NCBI GenBank assembly: GCA_023653785.1
Contig: JAMKCH010007221.1
Span: 23,354 to 87,353 of the forward strand
DNA from: Ophioderma brevispina
Taxonomy: Eukaryota > Echinodermata > Ophiuroidea > Amphilepidida > Ophiodermatidae
Length of the DNA: 64,000 bases
Reading direction: 5' to 3'
In this document: positions 36,650 to 48,000 of the stretch, piece by piece
Numbering within the stretch: the stretch's first letter is position 1
Layout: the number at the start of each line of letters is the position of its first letter
Program-made: the position numbers and the translations under genes
Notes under the pieces: model-generated
What the model was told of the DNA's origin: nothing
What the model saw: only the letters and a program-made list of their open reading frames with translations
Databases searched by the model: none

Positions 36650-36870
36650 CGGTTCATAAATATCCCGGTTGAATGGGTATTATTCCAAAGAAGGCGGTCC
36701 ATCCTTCAATCAATGCCCGGTCGAGCGGCAGCTAGTAAAACCGAATGGGTTCCGAATTCTGATTGGCTGAAAAGCATAATCCGATCGGGTTTTCCCGGTC
36801 GACCGAGACTTTTCCCCACTCGTCCGGGTCCATTCAAATAATGACCGTCTTGGCTAACCATACGCGCGTA
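36650..36870 (-). repeat. Dispersed repeat R3, second copy
   Basis: Reverse complement of the 20130-20360 copy, sharing TCGGTCGACCGGGAAAA and AATACCCATTC. It runs directly into the SINE. Confidence 0.5.
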
Positions 36871-37235
36871 TCCATGATACGGACGCTCCTAGTACTGGCC
36901 CACTTTCAGCTGAAAGCGGATTGGGAACAGTCATGGGTTTTCGCCCTACTCTTATTCGACAGTGGCTGCAATGTACATGTACACTCTCTGTACACGGGAG
37001 TGAAAACGCTTAACGTCCCCTCCGAAAGGACTGGATGCTCTCATGATTCATTTGCCCAATTCCAAGTGAGCCATGGAGGAGAGCGGTACAAACCTGGTAG
37101 GCCTATACAGATCAAATCCAAATTGAGTACCCGAATAAATCCCAGCCAGTCACCCCACCGGGATTCGAACCAGGGAGTTTTTGGGATATTTACGCCACAG
37201 GAAAGACCCTAACCGCCAGGCCACGCTCTACCACT
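36865..37235 (-). repeat. tRNA-derived SINE, copy 1
   Basis: Minus strand: tRNA head with A-box region GTGGCCTGGCGGTTAGGGTC and B-box GGTTCGAATCC (37150-37235), then a body of about 280 bp. The same head and body are at 52830-53160 (B-box GGTTCGAGCCC), sharing GATAAGAGTAGGGTGAAAAC (here AATAAGAGTAGGGCGAAAAC). Stems do not pair as in a functional tRNA. The 149-codon plus-strand ORF is an artefact of the SINE. Confidence 0.75.
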
Positions 37236-37514
37236 AGAAGTAACGCACTGTTTTGTAACACTGATCATTCAGTACATTTTCAATTAGAAGTTCGTAACTT
37301 TGTTATGTTATTACATGACCTAAAACCATAAACAACACCTCCATTGACAACAACAGCATTATCATTGCCAGTATTTGCTCACTTAAAACTATTTTACTTA
37401 TATTCGCTTTAAAATGTCCAACTACAATATCACAAACCCTCCAAAGTCGGAGCTCAGGGTGAAAAGGTGGCGATTTTATGGAATTCTAACGGTAGTATAA
37501 CAAATTCTAACAAA

Positions 37515-37534
37515 CAAACACACACACACACACG
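37515..37534. repeat. (CA)n microsatellite
   Basis: About nine CA units. Confidence 0.8.
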
Positions 37535-37599
37535 TGATCGTATTGCCTGTGTAGATGCATCGTTTTGTAGAAAACCTCAAATTTCGACAAAACTTTTGG

Positions 37600-38710
37600 G
37601 GTTTGGGGTTTAATACCCTATTTTTATTTTTATTGTTTTCATTTCATAAGTATTACTCAAAATGATCACGGATCTCATGAAAATGAATCTACTATCTATC
37701 TTACATAGATATAGTATATAACAAAAAATGCAAAGTATATATTTGACCAAAAATGTGACCAGATGCCATCTTGAAAATGAGACATTGCCATATTTTCTCT
37801 GGCAACACAGGACTTAAAAGGACAAGTATATATGTCTTTCATTACTATATAGTTTTGTCCAAAAAAATGGAATAGTGTATACAACATTTGCAGACCATAT
37901 TGCCCATTTAAAATCCAAGATGGTGGCTAGCAGACATCTTGAAAAATTAAAAAATTATTTGACACCAATTCCCTAAATTGACAGATAAGGTATCATTTTT
38001 AATTTTGGCATGTAAAATCCATTTTAACTGAAGCACCCATCACGAAAAATAACCTTTGAAAAATATAGAGTCGTTATGTATTGGCTGATTGACCCTACAT
38101 GAAAATTACTATGTAATTGTGATAATAAGACATTTGAAATGTAAGCTACCCCTTATTTGGTTTAAGTATAATTACCGGGGGTACTCAACTGTTTTTCAGA
38201 CTTTGGGCGCTTGGGAAATGATTTGGTCTGCCAAAGTACCGGGTATAGGGTCTTAGAAATTAAAATTTTTACAAATTTGCAGGCTTAGGGGCTGGAATTT
38301 GGCTAAAGTTTAGCTTCTGAGGCAAAACAATTTCCAAACTGGTGTCTTAAGCACTGCTGGAGAGATGCAAAACGGAGTCTTAAAATGCTCAGATAACAAC
38401 GGCTATTTTTTTGTTAAATTTGGTCCACCTTGCCAAATCCACCAAGAAAAAGGTATCCTAAAATGGTCACGGATTTCATTAAAATGAGTCAACTAGGATG
38501 TAGTTTTTACACCTGTATAATGCTCGAGAAATCTACAACAAGCAAAAAAAGATTGGGAAATGGACAGTAAATATATGTAGGAGAGGATACAAATTTGTGT
38601 TTTTCTCAAAATGCTGATTACCTAAAAAAGTATTACCCTACACGGGCCCACACAATGTATCACAGGGAAGCATAATATGTCTATTTTATAAGCCATAATG
38701 TGGAGCTACC
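37600..38710. repeat. Degenerate diverged repeats
   Basis: Phrases such as AAAATGRTCACGGATYTCAT recur at 37662 and 38464; GATTGGGAAATGKACANTAA recurs at 38549 and 39190 and, inverted, near 39815. It appears to be an old foldback or satellite region. No gene. Confidence 0.4.
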
Positions 38711-38716
38711 ACTTGT

Positions 38717-38887
38717 ATAGACCGTATTCAATAGCCAGCCATGTTGGTGGACAAGATAGACGCATTCCATGCAGTAATACAATGCATTCACCTGTCCATG
38801 ATCCCTGCGCAATCGCTAAACACGGATCGATTGACAAGAATGTATGCATCTTGTCCTGGTGGCTGACGTCATATGAATACGGTCTAT
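38717..38887 (+). mobile_element. MITE-A copy 2
   Basis: ATAGACCGTATTCAATAGCC at the left, GGCTGACGTCATATGAATAC with GGTCTAT at the right; complete, 171 bp. The centre has an ATCGATTGACA segment shared with copies 3 and 4. Confidence 0.9.
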
Positions 38888-38962
38888 TGGGAAAAGGGTG
38901 TTTTGAACCGTTGTGGTAAAAAAGACTGAGTTTGGTAAAAATATGATTATCAAGTTTCCTCT

Positions 38963-39122
38963 GTATCCCTAACGCAAATGCACTTTTGAAAAAATCACGA
39001 GGCGGACCCTTGCCTTGTTTTAGGGGGAATTGCCCTAGATAACAAGGAAAAATAACGCTAGTTGTGTTCTTTTGGGGGGGGCGGTGATCGTAAAATTTTC
39101 TTCTATCGCCGATAGCGAACAA
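38963..39122 (-). mobile_element. MITE-C copy (GTATCCCTAACG)
   Basis: GTATCCCTAACG, ATCACGAGGCGGACCC and AACAAGGAAAAATAACGCTA match, in reverse complement, the complete copy at 51457-51623. The other end is decayed. Confidence 0.6.
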
Positions 39123-40390
39123 GACTCGCCATGTATGTGGTTTTTAAACAGGAGTATGATACTCAATTCGTCTACAACAGACGGTTAAAGATTGGGAAAT
39201 GTACACTAAATATAGATAGTTCTGGATGAAAAATAAGCCTTTTTCTCAAACCCCTATTTCTGAGGGATTTTTCATTAAAACTTTTGATTATTTAAAAAGT
39301 AACACCTTGGATTTACTTATATATCACTGGTAAATTTGATATGTTTCCTCTAAGGTAAGACACTACGTTGGGCTGTCAAGTTGGTATAATGGGTGTTTTG
39401 GGTCATTTTAGTAAAAACATCTACTACGGTAAAAATATGACTGAAGTGTTTGGTGTATATGACATCTATGTAACAAAATACAACAATACTTGTAGGGGTT
39501 TAAAATCTGCGTCGTGCTCCATAAAATCTGTACCAAGCAATTTTGAAGATTAGAAATTGTACAGTAAATATAGGTAATAGTCGATGTTTTATCTTCAGAA
39601 GTATATGATTGTAAGAAAAATGCATATTCAGTTAACATCGCCTATATATTTTCATAGGGTTAACGTATTAAACTTTCTGATATGATGTGGCTCTGAAAAA
39701 GTGATGATAATTTTGGTATGTAATAAAAGTTTTAAGGAAAAAATATTTCAGAAATAGCATTTGAGAAAAACACAAAATATCTGATTCTGCCTCTATTTAG
39801 TGCACGTATACACTTCCCAATCTTTAATCGCTTGCGGTAGACTTATAAAGCTTCATCCGGGTTCAAAATTGTTCTGTAGATGCCAAAAATAGGAAAAACG
39901 TAAAAATCATATTTTTGACTAAACTTGGCCTTTATACCAGAATGCTCCCAAAACACACTTTCTCCCATTTTAGCAGTTCACCTTACCTTAAAGTAAACAT
40001 AATTCCAGTGATTCATAATGGTTGGTCTCTATAGAGGATCATTTTTGTGAGTAATTTTTTAGAAGAATGGTTTGAGAAAAAATACAAATTTAAGTTGTAT
40101 TGCCTAATGTTACTGTACATTTTTTTTCATTTTTAGATGCTTATTGTCGCTTTATGAATAAATCATAGTGATCTAAATCTTTGTTCCATGGACAGAAAGT
40201 AATGTATTTCACAAATGTCGATAATACCAATATCTTAAAAATATTTTTGACCAAAGGTTAAGTTCTTGACCAAAATATCCCTAAAAGGTAGTTTCTCACA
40301 ATTATGGAATTGCATAATAGGATGGGTATATTAAACTCTTAAAATAAGCCTCTTTTCTCACGTCTGCAGCTCTGCTTATGTGTACATGTA

Positions 40391-40570
40391 ATAGACCGTA
40401 TTCAACAGCCAGCCATGTTGGTGGACAAGATAGACGCATTCCAGTACTACAATACATTCACCTGTCAATGATCCCTGTGCAAACATGGATCGATTGATAG
40501 CTTAATGTATTGTATTGTAGTCCTGGAATGTATGCATCTTGTCCACCAACATGCCTGGTGGCTGACGTCT
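40391..40570 (+). mobile_element. MITE-A copy 3, right end missing
   Basis: Intact from ATAGACCGTATTCAACAGCC to CTGACGTC, then broken exactly where the duplicated unit ends; the terminal CATATTGAATACGGTCTAT is absent. Confidence 0.85.
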
Positions 40571-40603
40571 ATGGCAAGCCATAAAGGCCATAACGTATTG
40601 CTG

Positions 40604-40818
40604 CAACGCGTTGCGAGAAAGTAGCAACGCGTTGCGACATTTCGGCAACGCGTTGCGACATTTCAGCAACGCGTTGCGGTGTCGGCCAATCAAAATCATG
40701 AATTTCATGTATTTCAAAAATAGACCCACAACGCGTTGCTAGATACTTTGCAACGCGTTGCAAACCTTCACAACGCGTTGCGAGCTTCACAACGCGTTGC
40801 AAGCTTCGCAACGCGTTG
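40604..40818. repeat. Array of nine CAACGCGTTG palindromes
   Basis: The perfect 10-bp palindrome CAACGCGTTG occurs at 40604, 40625, 40646, 40667, 40729, 40751, 40771, 40790 and 40809: two clusters (four and five copies) with 19-22 bp period and a 52-bp gap. Spacers differ. ORFs across it are artefacts. Confidence 0.97.
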
Positions 40819-40831
40819 CTAAGGTTAACAA

Positions 40832-40862
<31 letters not shown>

Positions 40863-41125
40863 CATTTTTAGATGCTTATTGTCGCTTTATGAATAAATCA
40901 TAGTGATCTAAATCTTTGTTCCATGGACAGAAAGTAATGTATTTCACAAATGTCGATAATACCAATATCTTAAAAATATTTTTGACCAAAGGTTAAGTTC
41001 TTGACCAAAATATCCCTAAAAGGTAGTTTCTCACAATTATGGAATTGCATAATAGGATGGGTATATTAAACTCTTAAAATAAGCCTCTTTTCACACGTCT
41101 GCAGCTCTGCTTATGTGTACATGTA

Positions 41126-41317
41126 ATAGACCGTATTCAATAGCCAGCCATGTTGGTGGACAAGATAGACGCATTCCAGTACTACAATACATTCACCTGT
41201 CAATGATCCCTGTGCAAACATGGATCGATTGATAGCTTAATGTATTGTAGTCCTGGAATGTATGCATCTTGTCCACCAACATGCCTGGTGGCTGACGTCA
41301 TATTGAATACGGTCTAT
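41126..41317 (+). mobile_element. MITE-A copy 4
   Basis: Complete, 192 bp, with both ends (ATAGACCGTATTCAATAGCC; TATTGAATACGGTCTAT). Nearly identical to copy 3 because it lies in the direct repeat. Confidence 0.9.
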
Positions 41318-41319
41318 AA

Positions 41320-41950
41320 GAGCCTTCAGACCGAGACTTAACTGACGTAAAAAAGATTAACAATTCAAAATATCTCTTCGACCCTTGCAATCCATCGTGA
41401 CTGATTGAACTTCTTATTATTGTGTTTTCCAATGGTCTCTATATATTGGATTGGTAACCTGGGCGTCCCGTACGTTGAAGCCACTGACGGCCATATTGGA
41501 AATCCCAAGGAGCCAAGCATGAGGTTAGAGCTTGTATTTTATACAAAAGTTTTAAAGCATTGAAAATGTTGATAAGCGACATACAGATCATAGAATCAAT
41601 CCAATTCAGCGAGCTCAAGTATTTGAAGTTGCCCCCGAGATACAACTTCTGTTAAAAGATGTCCCTGAATAGATATTGTGTTGGTAATCCAATATGCCTG
41701 CCCGTTGCGTCACTCATATACAGTTAAAGGATAATATCATGATTCTCCTCCCGAAAGCGCAAAATTTTTAAATTTGCAGGAATAGCAGAATAACTGATTA
41801 GTGCCTTTAAAAACGTCTCGCCAAATCCACTGTGTAGAGATCAGTGGTTCTTTCAATATAATCGCGAATAGAGGCCGCACTGCGCCCCTGGTAATCCCTG
41901 TACCGGTGTAAACTCACCCCGGTCAACCTTATTTAAGCTTGATAATGACT
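41320..41950. other. No recognised feature
   Basis: Short ORFs only. Confidence 0.3.
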
Positions 41951-41951
41951 T

Positions 41952-42300
41952 AAAGGTGGGTGACCCGATCATTGTCCAGATTTTTCAATGTTTTTTCCTC
42001 CCTCAACATATTCCAAAAACGGTCTGCTTACAATTTTTAGTTAAAATCAGACAACTCATTTGGGGATAGTGGAGCAACAATGTACACTCAATTGCCGCAA
42101 TGAACGGTGGGTTAAATTAACGTGTTCGACTGCATTTGCAGACGTTTTTTGGTTATACTATCAAGGATACAGTTTTGGGCCTTCAAATTGGCTGGGATAA
42201 TAGAAAGGTGCAATCTTTCTTCTGAGGACTGATATACAAATCGTCATTTTTATTGATTAAGTAGGGGGGGGGTCGAGGTTGCGATCGTTCACCCACCTTT
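41952..42300. mobile_element. MITE with AAAGGTGGGTGA ends
   Basis: Left AAAGGTGGGTGACCCGATCA; right, reverse complement, AAAGGTGGGTGAACGATCGC. About 349 bp. Related to 31680-31951. Confidence 0.7.
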
Positions 42301-42409
42301 GAAATTTAATTAATTTTTGCTCTGTTATTTTTAATTTATCGGACAAAGAATAATCAAATCATAGGGAATCACCCCTATTTTTTTTAAACTGTCTTGATAT
42401 ATACACGTG

Positions 42410-42655
42410 CAGGTAAGGCTCTCTGTACATGGGAACACGACGGGGGCTTAACGACCCTTCGAATGGACGCTGATAATCCAACTCCCAAATCCAACTGAAC
42501 CAAGGGAGAGTGAATTCTAATTTTAATCACTAGCTCGTTATGTATAAAATCCAGAATAAGAACCCGATGCAAATCTGGACAAGTTATCCTCGCGGGAATT
42601 GAACGGAGATTCTCCAGGAACCCACTGTCTAATATACCCTCTTTACCCAAACTAC
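42410..42655 (-). repeat. tRNA-derived SINE, degraded copy
   Basis: GTACATGGGAACACGACGGG..GCTTAACGACCCTTCG matches the body of the copy at 36865-37235 (GTACACGGGAGTG..GCTTAACGTCCCCTCCG), and CGGGAATTGAACGGAGATTC is a decayed B-box region. Confidence 0.55.
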
Positions 42656-42970
42656 TAATATTTTTATAATTTAAAAGACGATAAACAAAACGCCTTTAAT
42701 TAAAATCGCTCATAAGAACGGTAAATATCATACATAGACACAACACAAAACACATTTACGGGAGATAACATTAATTTTATTTTTGTTAATTAATATGACA
42801 TATTTTGTCTAAAAAGAGATGTAGCCATACTACAAACTTACTAATATTTTAATATTTAAAAGACGATAAACCAAAACGCCTTTAAATTAAAAATCGCTCA
42901 CTAAGACCGTAAAATCAATCATACTAGACACAAACCACCATGTTACAGGGAGATCACACATTTTCCTCAT
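42648..42970 (+). repeat. Tandem duplication with many single-base indels
   Basis: AAAAGACGATAAACAAAACG..CTTTAATTAAAATCGCTCAT recurs about 184 bp later as AAAAGACGATAAACCAAAAC..GCCTTTAAATTAAAAATCGC. Most differences are one-base insertions. Confidence 0.75.
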
Positions 42971-42999
42971 TATTTTTCCTTGAAATTAAATATACAATA

Positions 43000-43600
43000 T
43001 GGTTTAAAGGAGGGTAACATACTGCCACAATACCTTACAAGTAAATACATGGGTCATATCTTCTGCCCGTATCACAAATGCTCATGCTCGCAGCTGCGAG
43101 ATGACGTAATTTGTCACTATCGTGGTGCGTGTGGAAAATTTAGCAAAATATAGATTCGTCCTGAATACAAACAGAATCTAGATTTACTTATTTATTCTGT
43201 TCGGCCTTTCAAGTTAGAGGGTGACGTCATCATCCACTCTAGCATTCGCCGCGATTTTTCTCGCGGGTTCCCACAGGCAGTTAAGACGTGACCTCTTACT
43301 TCACATTGATTGTCTATGTAAAGAATGTTCAAATCCAATGTATTTTTTATAATAGCCCTCCAGCCCTCTCGCATAATTCCTCGACATTGCCGCGCAACAA
43401 CCCGCGATCATGTACACTATAGACCACATGACCAGTATGGAACCGGAAAATAATCCTGTTTTGAATCGCATATTCGATTACACTTGGTTTCAGCTCAGTT
43501 TTCATCATCACAAACGATAATATTGACGGGCGACATATTGTCTTATCATGCAGTACCACATGAAATAGTAAAATAACTCCATTTCCAATATTACCACGTA
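43000..43600. other. No recognised feature
   Basis: Two minus-strand ORFs without motifs; not supported. Confidence 0.3.
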
Positions 43601-43607
43601 ACATAGA

Positions 43608-44163
43608 CTGTAAAAATATTGTCCAATTTTACACCTTTTACTTCAACCAAAATTCTGTCTGCCAACAATTGATGTAAAATTATCATGTACGTAAAGATTA
43701 ATTGTGAATTTGTAGAGAAAAAAAGTACCCACGAACACCCGACTAGTAGCAACCACAAATGTCAACCAATTTTTATCGGTGCTCTGTAATATTGACAGTT
43801 TGTTGTAGAAATCTATACATCAAAGTTATAAAATATAATAGCAAATTTTGATGAATGAAAACCTGAAAAAGGCCGTATTTGTAACAGGATTTTTCTGGCA
43901 AATTTGCAGCAAGATTTTCTGCCTGTAAATTTAACAGTATTTTTTGTCCTGTAAATGTATTTCATAATTAGCGTATTGTAATAATGTTGATATTCTTTAA
44001 AAAATTCGAAAATGAGAGCTCCACTTTTAAATTTGGTCATAAAAGGTCTGGAAAATTAGCATAAAAAAATTCGTATTTTGCTTTTATTTTCCAAATCACA
44101 GCAAAGCTTTTTTACAGTATTTTACCTGTAAATTACAAAACTGTAATTTTTGTTTAACAGTGT
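43608..44163. mobile_element. Possible MITE related to 4613-5085
   Basis: Starts CTGTAAAAATATTGTCCAAT and ends AAAACTGTAATTTTTGTTTA with ACAG; interior rich in TTTACAG/CTGTAAA motifs like the 4613 element. Ends match only loosely. Confidence 0.3.
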
Positions 44164-44767
44164 ACTGAAATTACTCTAGTGCCTTCAACCTTATATTTCC
44201 CCTTGTCGGAGCAGTTGTCTACGGGTAAAATTTAAATTATCCTTTTACATATCTTTAATTACAAACCAGGATAACACTGTAATGGCCACTTGTTACATCA
44301 AACGCCCTTTCGTATTAAGCCTTATAGTAACTCTTATGAACCATATTATAAATTAAGAAGAAAAAAATTCACCATAAAATTTAAAAATTAATTTTTCTTT
44401 CATTTCTTGTCTTGTGTAAACCAACAACTACACTGAGGTGATTGATTTCAATGGGGCGTGAATATTAAACGGGTGATGTGAAAAACTTATCGATACAGCC
44501 GCACGTTTCTTGAAATTGTATTTGAAGATACCTTGGATACAGGTATTGGCAATATTTTCTCCATACGATGTTGAAATCAAATTGTTCAAAAATTGTTAAA
44601 AATATTAATGTATCCAAGATATTGCCTTTAATAAGATTTTGGAATCATTTTGGCTTTTCTTTTGGAATCATTTTGCTTTTGTTTATAATTAAGGCACACA
44701 ACACACATATTTGGCAAAGAAGTGTTCATTTTCATCCATGCAATATAAACGCCATTAAACTTTAAAA

Positions 44768-44784
44768 GTCTATCTATCTATCTA
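44768..44784. repeat. (TCTA)4 microsatellite
   Basis: Four TCTA units. Confidence 0.7.
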
Positions 44785-45059
44785 TGGTCGACGGCGTCGA
44801 AACCATGATGACATTTCCTCGAGAGCAGTCTAAAAAGGTTGTTTAAATATAATAACACTATGGCGAGTGGTTATTCTTTTGAATTATTGAAAAAAGAGCT
44901 ATTATTAACTCGTGTTAACTATTATTAACTATTGACTCCTCGTCTAGTAACATTCACATGAATTTGAGTGTTTGTTTGAAAATTGAAGAGGCGTAGCGTA
45001 GGCGTATGATATTAAAAAAGTTCCAATCACTGTTCAATATGGTTTTAATCTTCTACTCC

Positions 45060-48000
45060 GATGATTACCTAAAAAAAAAAAAAACACGCTGGAGCACCTG
45101 TTGAGCTTATAAAGCACTTGGAGCTTCGGTGGATGTGTTGGAGCTTCGGGTGGATTTGTTGGAGCTTCCGGGGGACTGGTTTGTACTGGATAATTTGGCG
45201 GAAACCTGGGGGTAGGAATGGGGCAAAGAAACCGGGTGGAAAGATGGTTGGTAAACCTGGTATAATTAAAAGCGGCAAAACAAACTTTTTATTCTCTCAT
45301 GAGAATCTACACATCGTATTTGTGTGTTTGCCGGGAGGGATAAAAGTAGGCAGAGCGCTCCGGTGGCCGATATGTGGGAAGCTCTCAAGAAATCTACTTT
45401 GTCACTACTCTTTTTTCCGGGAGGGAAAAAAAAGTAGGCAGACTCCGGGTGGAATATTTGGGAACTGCTCAGAATCTACAACGTCACTTGCTTTTTTTTC
45501 CGGGAGGAAAAAAGTAGGGAAGAGCTCCGGGTGGGAATATTGTGGGGAGCTGCTCAGAATCTACAATTGCACTCTCTTGCTTTTTTGCCGGGATGGAAAA
45601 AAGGTAGGCGAGCTCCGGTGGAATATTGTGGGGAACTGCTCAGAATCACAATCGTCACTCTGCTTTTTGCCGGGGGGGAAAAAAGTAGGCAGAGCACCGG
45701 GTGGAAATATTGTGGGAAGCTGCACAGAATCTAAACACCTCATCACTTGCTTTTTTGCCGGGATGGAAGAAGTAGGCAGAGAGCGCTCCGGGTGGGAATA
45801 TTGTGGGAAGGCTCTCAAATCTACAATCGTCCCTTGCTTTTTTTGCCCGGGAGAAAAAGAGTAGGCAGCTCCGGGTTGGGAATATTTGGGAAGCTGCTTC
45901 AGGAAATACAAAATCGTCACTTGCTTTTTTTTGGCCGGTAGGCGAAAAGAGTAGGCAGTGCTCCGGGTGGGAATATTGTGGGAAGCTGCGCAGAATCTAC
46001 ATCGTCACTTTCTTTTTGCGGTAGGGAAAAGAGTAGCATGAGCTCGCGGGTGGGAATATTGTGTGAAGCTTGCTCAAATCTACATTCGTCACTTGTTTTT
46101 TGCCGGGGGGGAAAAAAGTAGGCAGAGCACCGGGTGGAAATATTGTGGGAGGCTGCTCAGAATCTACATCGTCAACTGTTGCTTGTTTTTGGGCCGGGAT
46201 GGAAGAGTGGCCGGGCCTCCGGGTGGGAAGATTGTGAAGCTGCTCAGAATCGACAATCGCGTCCACTGCTTTTTTTTTGCCGTGAGGGAACAGATAGGTC
46301 AGGGCCTCCGGGTGGGAATATTGTTGGAAGCTGCTCAAACTACAAATCGTACTTTGCTTTTTTTTTTGCCGGGAAGGGAAACAGAAGTGAGGCAGGGCTC
46401 CGGGTGGAAATATTGTGGGAGGCTGCTCAGAATCTACATCGTTCCACTTGTTGCTTTTTTTTTGCCGTGAAGGGATAAAAGTAGCAGAGCTCCGGGTGGG
46501 AATATTGTGGGAAGCTGCTCAGAATCTACATCGTCACTTGCTTTTTTTGTTGGCCGGGAGGGAAAGATTAGGCAGGGCCTCCGGGTGGGAATATTGTGGG
46601 AACTGCTCAGAACTACATCGTCACGTGCTTTTTTGCATGGGAGGGAAAAGAGTAGGCAGGGCTCCGGGTGGGAATATTGTGGGAAGCTGTCAGAATCTAC
46701 ATCGTCACTTGCTTTTTTGCCGGGAGAGGGATAAAGGTAGGCCGTAGCTCCGGGTGGGAATATTGTGGAAGCTGCTCATGAACTAACATTGTCATCTTGG
46801 CTTTTTTGCCGGGATGAAAAAAGTAGCAGGCTCGGGATGGGAATATTGTGTGACTGCTCAGAATCTACAAATCGTCACTTGCTTTTTTGCCGGGAGGGAT
46901 AAAAGTAGGCAGAGCACCGGGTGGAAATATTGTGGGAGGCTGCTCAGAATCTACATCATTACTTGCTTTTTTGCCGGGAGGGCAAAGAGTAGCAAGGCTT
47001 CGGGTGGGAATATTGTGGGAAGCTGCGCAGAATCTACATCGTCACTTGCTTTTTTGCCGGGAGGGATAAAAGTAGGCAGAGCACCGGGTGGAAATATTGT
47101 GGGAAGCTGTCTCAGAATCTACATCATCACTTGCTTTTTTTGGCCGGGAGGGGAAAAGGGTAAGGAAGGGCCTCCGGGTGGAAATATTGTGGGAGGCTGC
47201 TCAGAATCTACATCGTCACTTGCTTTTTTGCCGGAGGGAAAAAAGTAGGGCAGGGGCTCCGGGTGGGATATTGGGGAAGCTGCTCAAACATACTTCTTTC
47301 CACTTGCTTTTTTGCCGGCAGGGAATAAAGTAGGCAGAGCTCCGGGTGGGAATATTGTAGGAAACTGGAAACGCTCAGAATCTACATCGTCACTTGCTTT
47401 TTTGCCGGGAGGGTAAAAGTAGGTGAATGCTCCCGGGTGGAATATTGTGGGAAGCTGTCAGAATCTACAAATCGATAAACTTGCTTTTTTGCCTGAGTTG
47501 AAAGAGTAGGCAGGGCTCCGGGGTGTGAATATGTGGGAACTGCTCAGAATCTACAAATCGTCCACTATGCCTTTTTTACCGGGAGAAAAAGAGGTCAGGG
47601 CTCCGGGGAGAATATGGGGGGGGAACTGCTGCTCAGAATCGTACTCGTCACTCGTCACTTGTTTTTTTTTGCCGGGAGGGAAAAAAGGAGAGCCCGGGGG
47701 GAATATTGTGGGAAACTGCTCAGAATCTACAATCGTCATTTGTTTTTTTTGCCGTAGGGAAAAAGTAGGGCACGGCTCGCGGGTGGGATATTGGGAAGCT
47801 GCTGTCAGAATCTACAATTCGTTCCTTTTTTTTGTTGCCGGGAGGGATAAAGTAGTTAGAGCTCCGGGTGGGAATATTGTGGAAACTGCTCAGAATCTAC
47901 ATCCGTCATTGTTTTTTTTTTGTTGCCGGGAGGGATAAAAGTAGGCAGTGCTCGCGGGTAAATATTGTGTGGGAACCTGCTCACCATCTACATATGTCCG

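Larger units (their letters stand above)
40121..41300 (+). repeat. 440-bp direct repeats (40121-40570 and 40856-41300)
   Basis: Two near-identical units, offset 735 bp, each starting at a T-run with TTCATTTTTAGATGCTTATT and ending inside a MITE-A at GGTGGCTGACGTC. A few substitutions and one 5-base indel separate them. The insert between them is the palindrome array and a 28-base T-run (40835-40862). Confidence 0.9.

Noticed and set aside
37150..37235. tRNA gene on the minus strand
   Set aside because: A- and B-box-like sequences are present, but the acceptor stem and D-arm do not pair, and a SINE body follows, shared with 52825-53165.
40604..40818. CRISPR array
   Set aside because: Repeats are only 10 bp palindromes, spacers about 10 bp, in a eukaryotic context with no cas genes.
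45118..47938. Long plus-strand ORFs (up to 248 codons) with GGIKVGRAPGGNIVGSC-like repeats
   Set aside because: They are the antisense of gene B's repeat exon. The minus strand has the matching signal peptide, exon 2, splice sites and the paralogue-homologous exon start.
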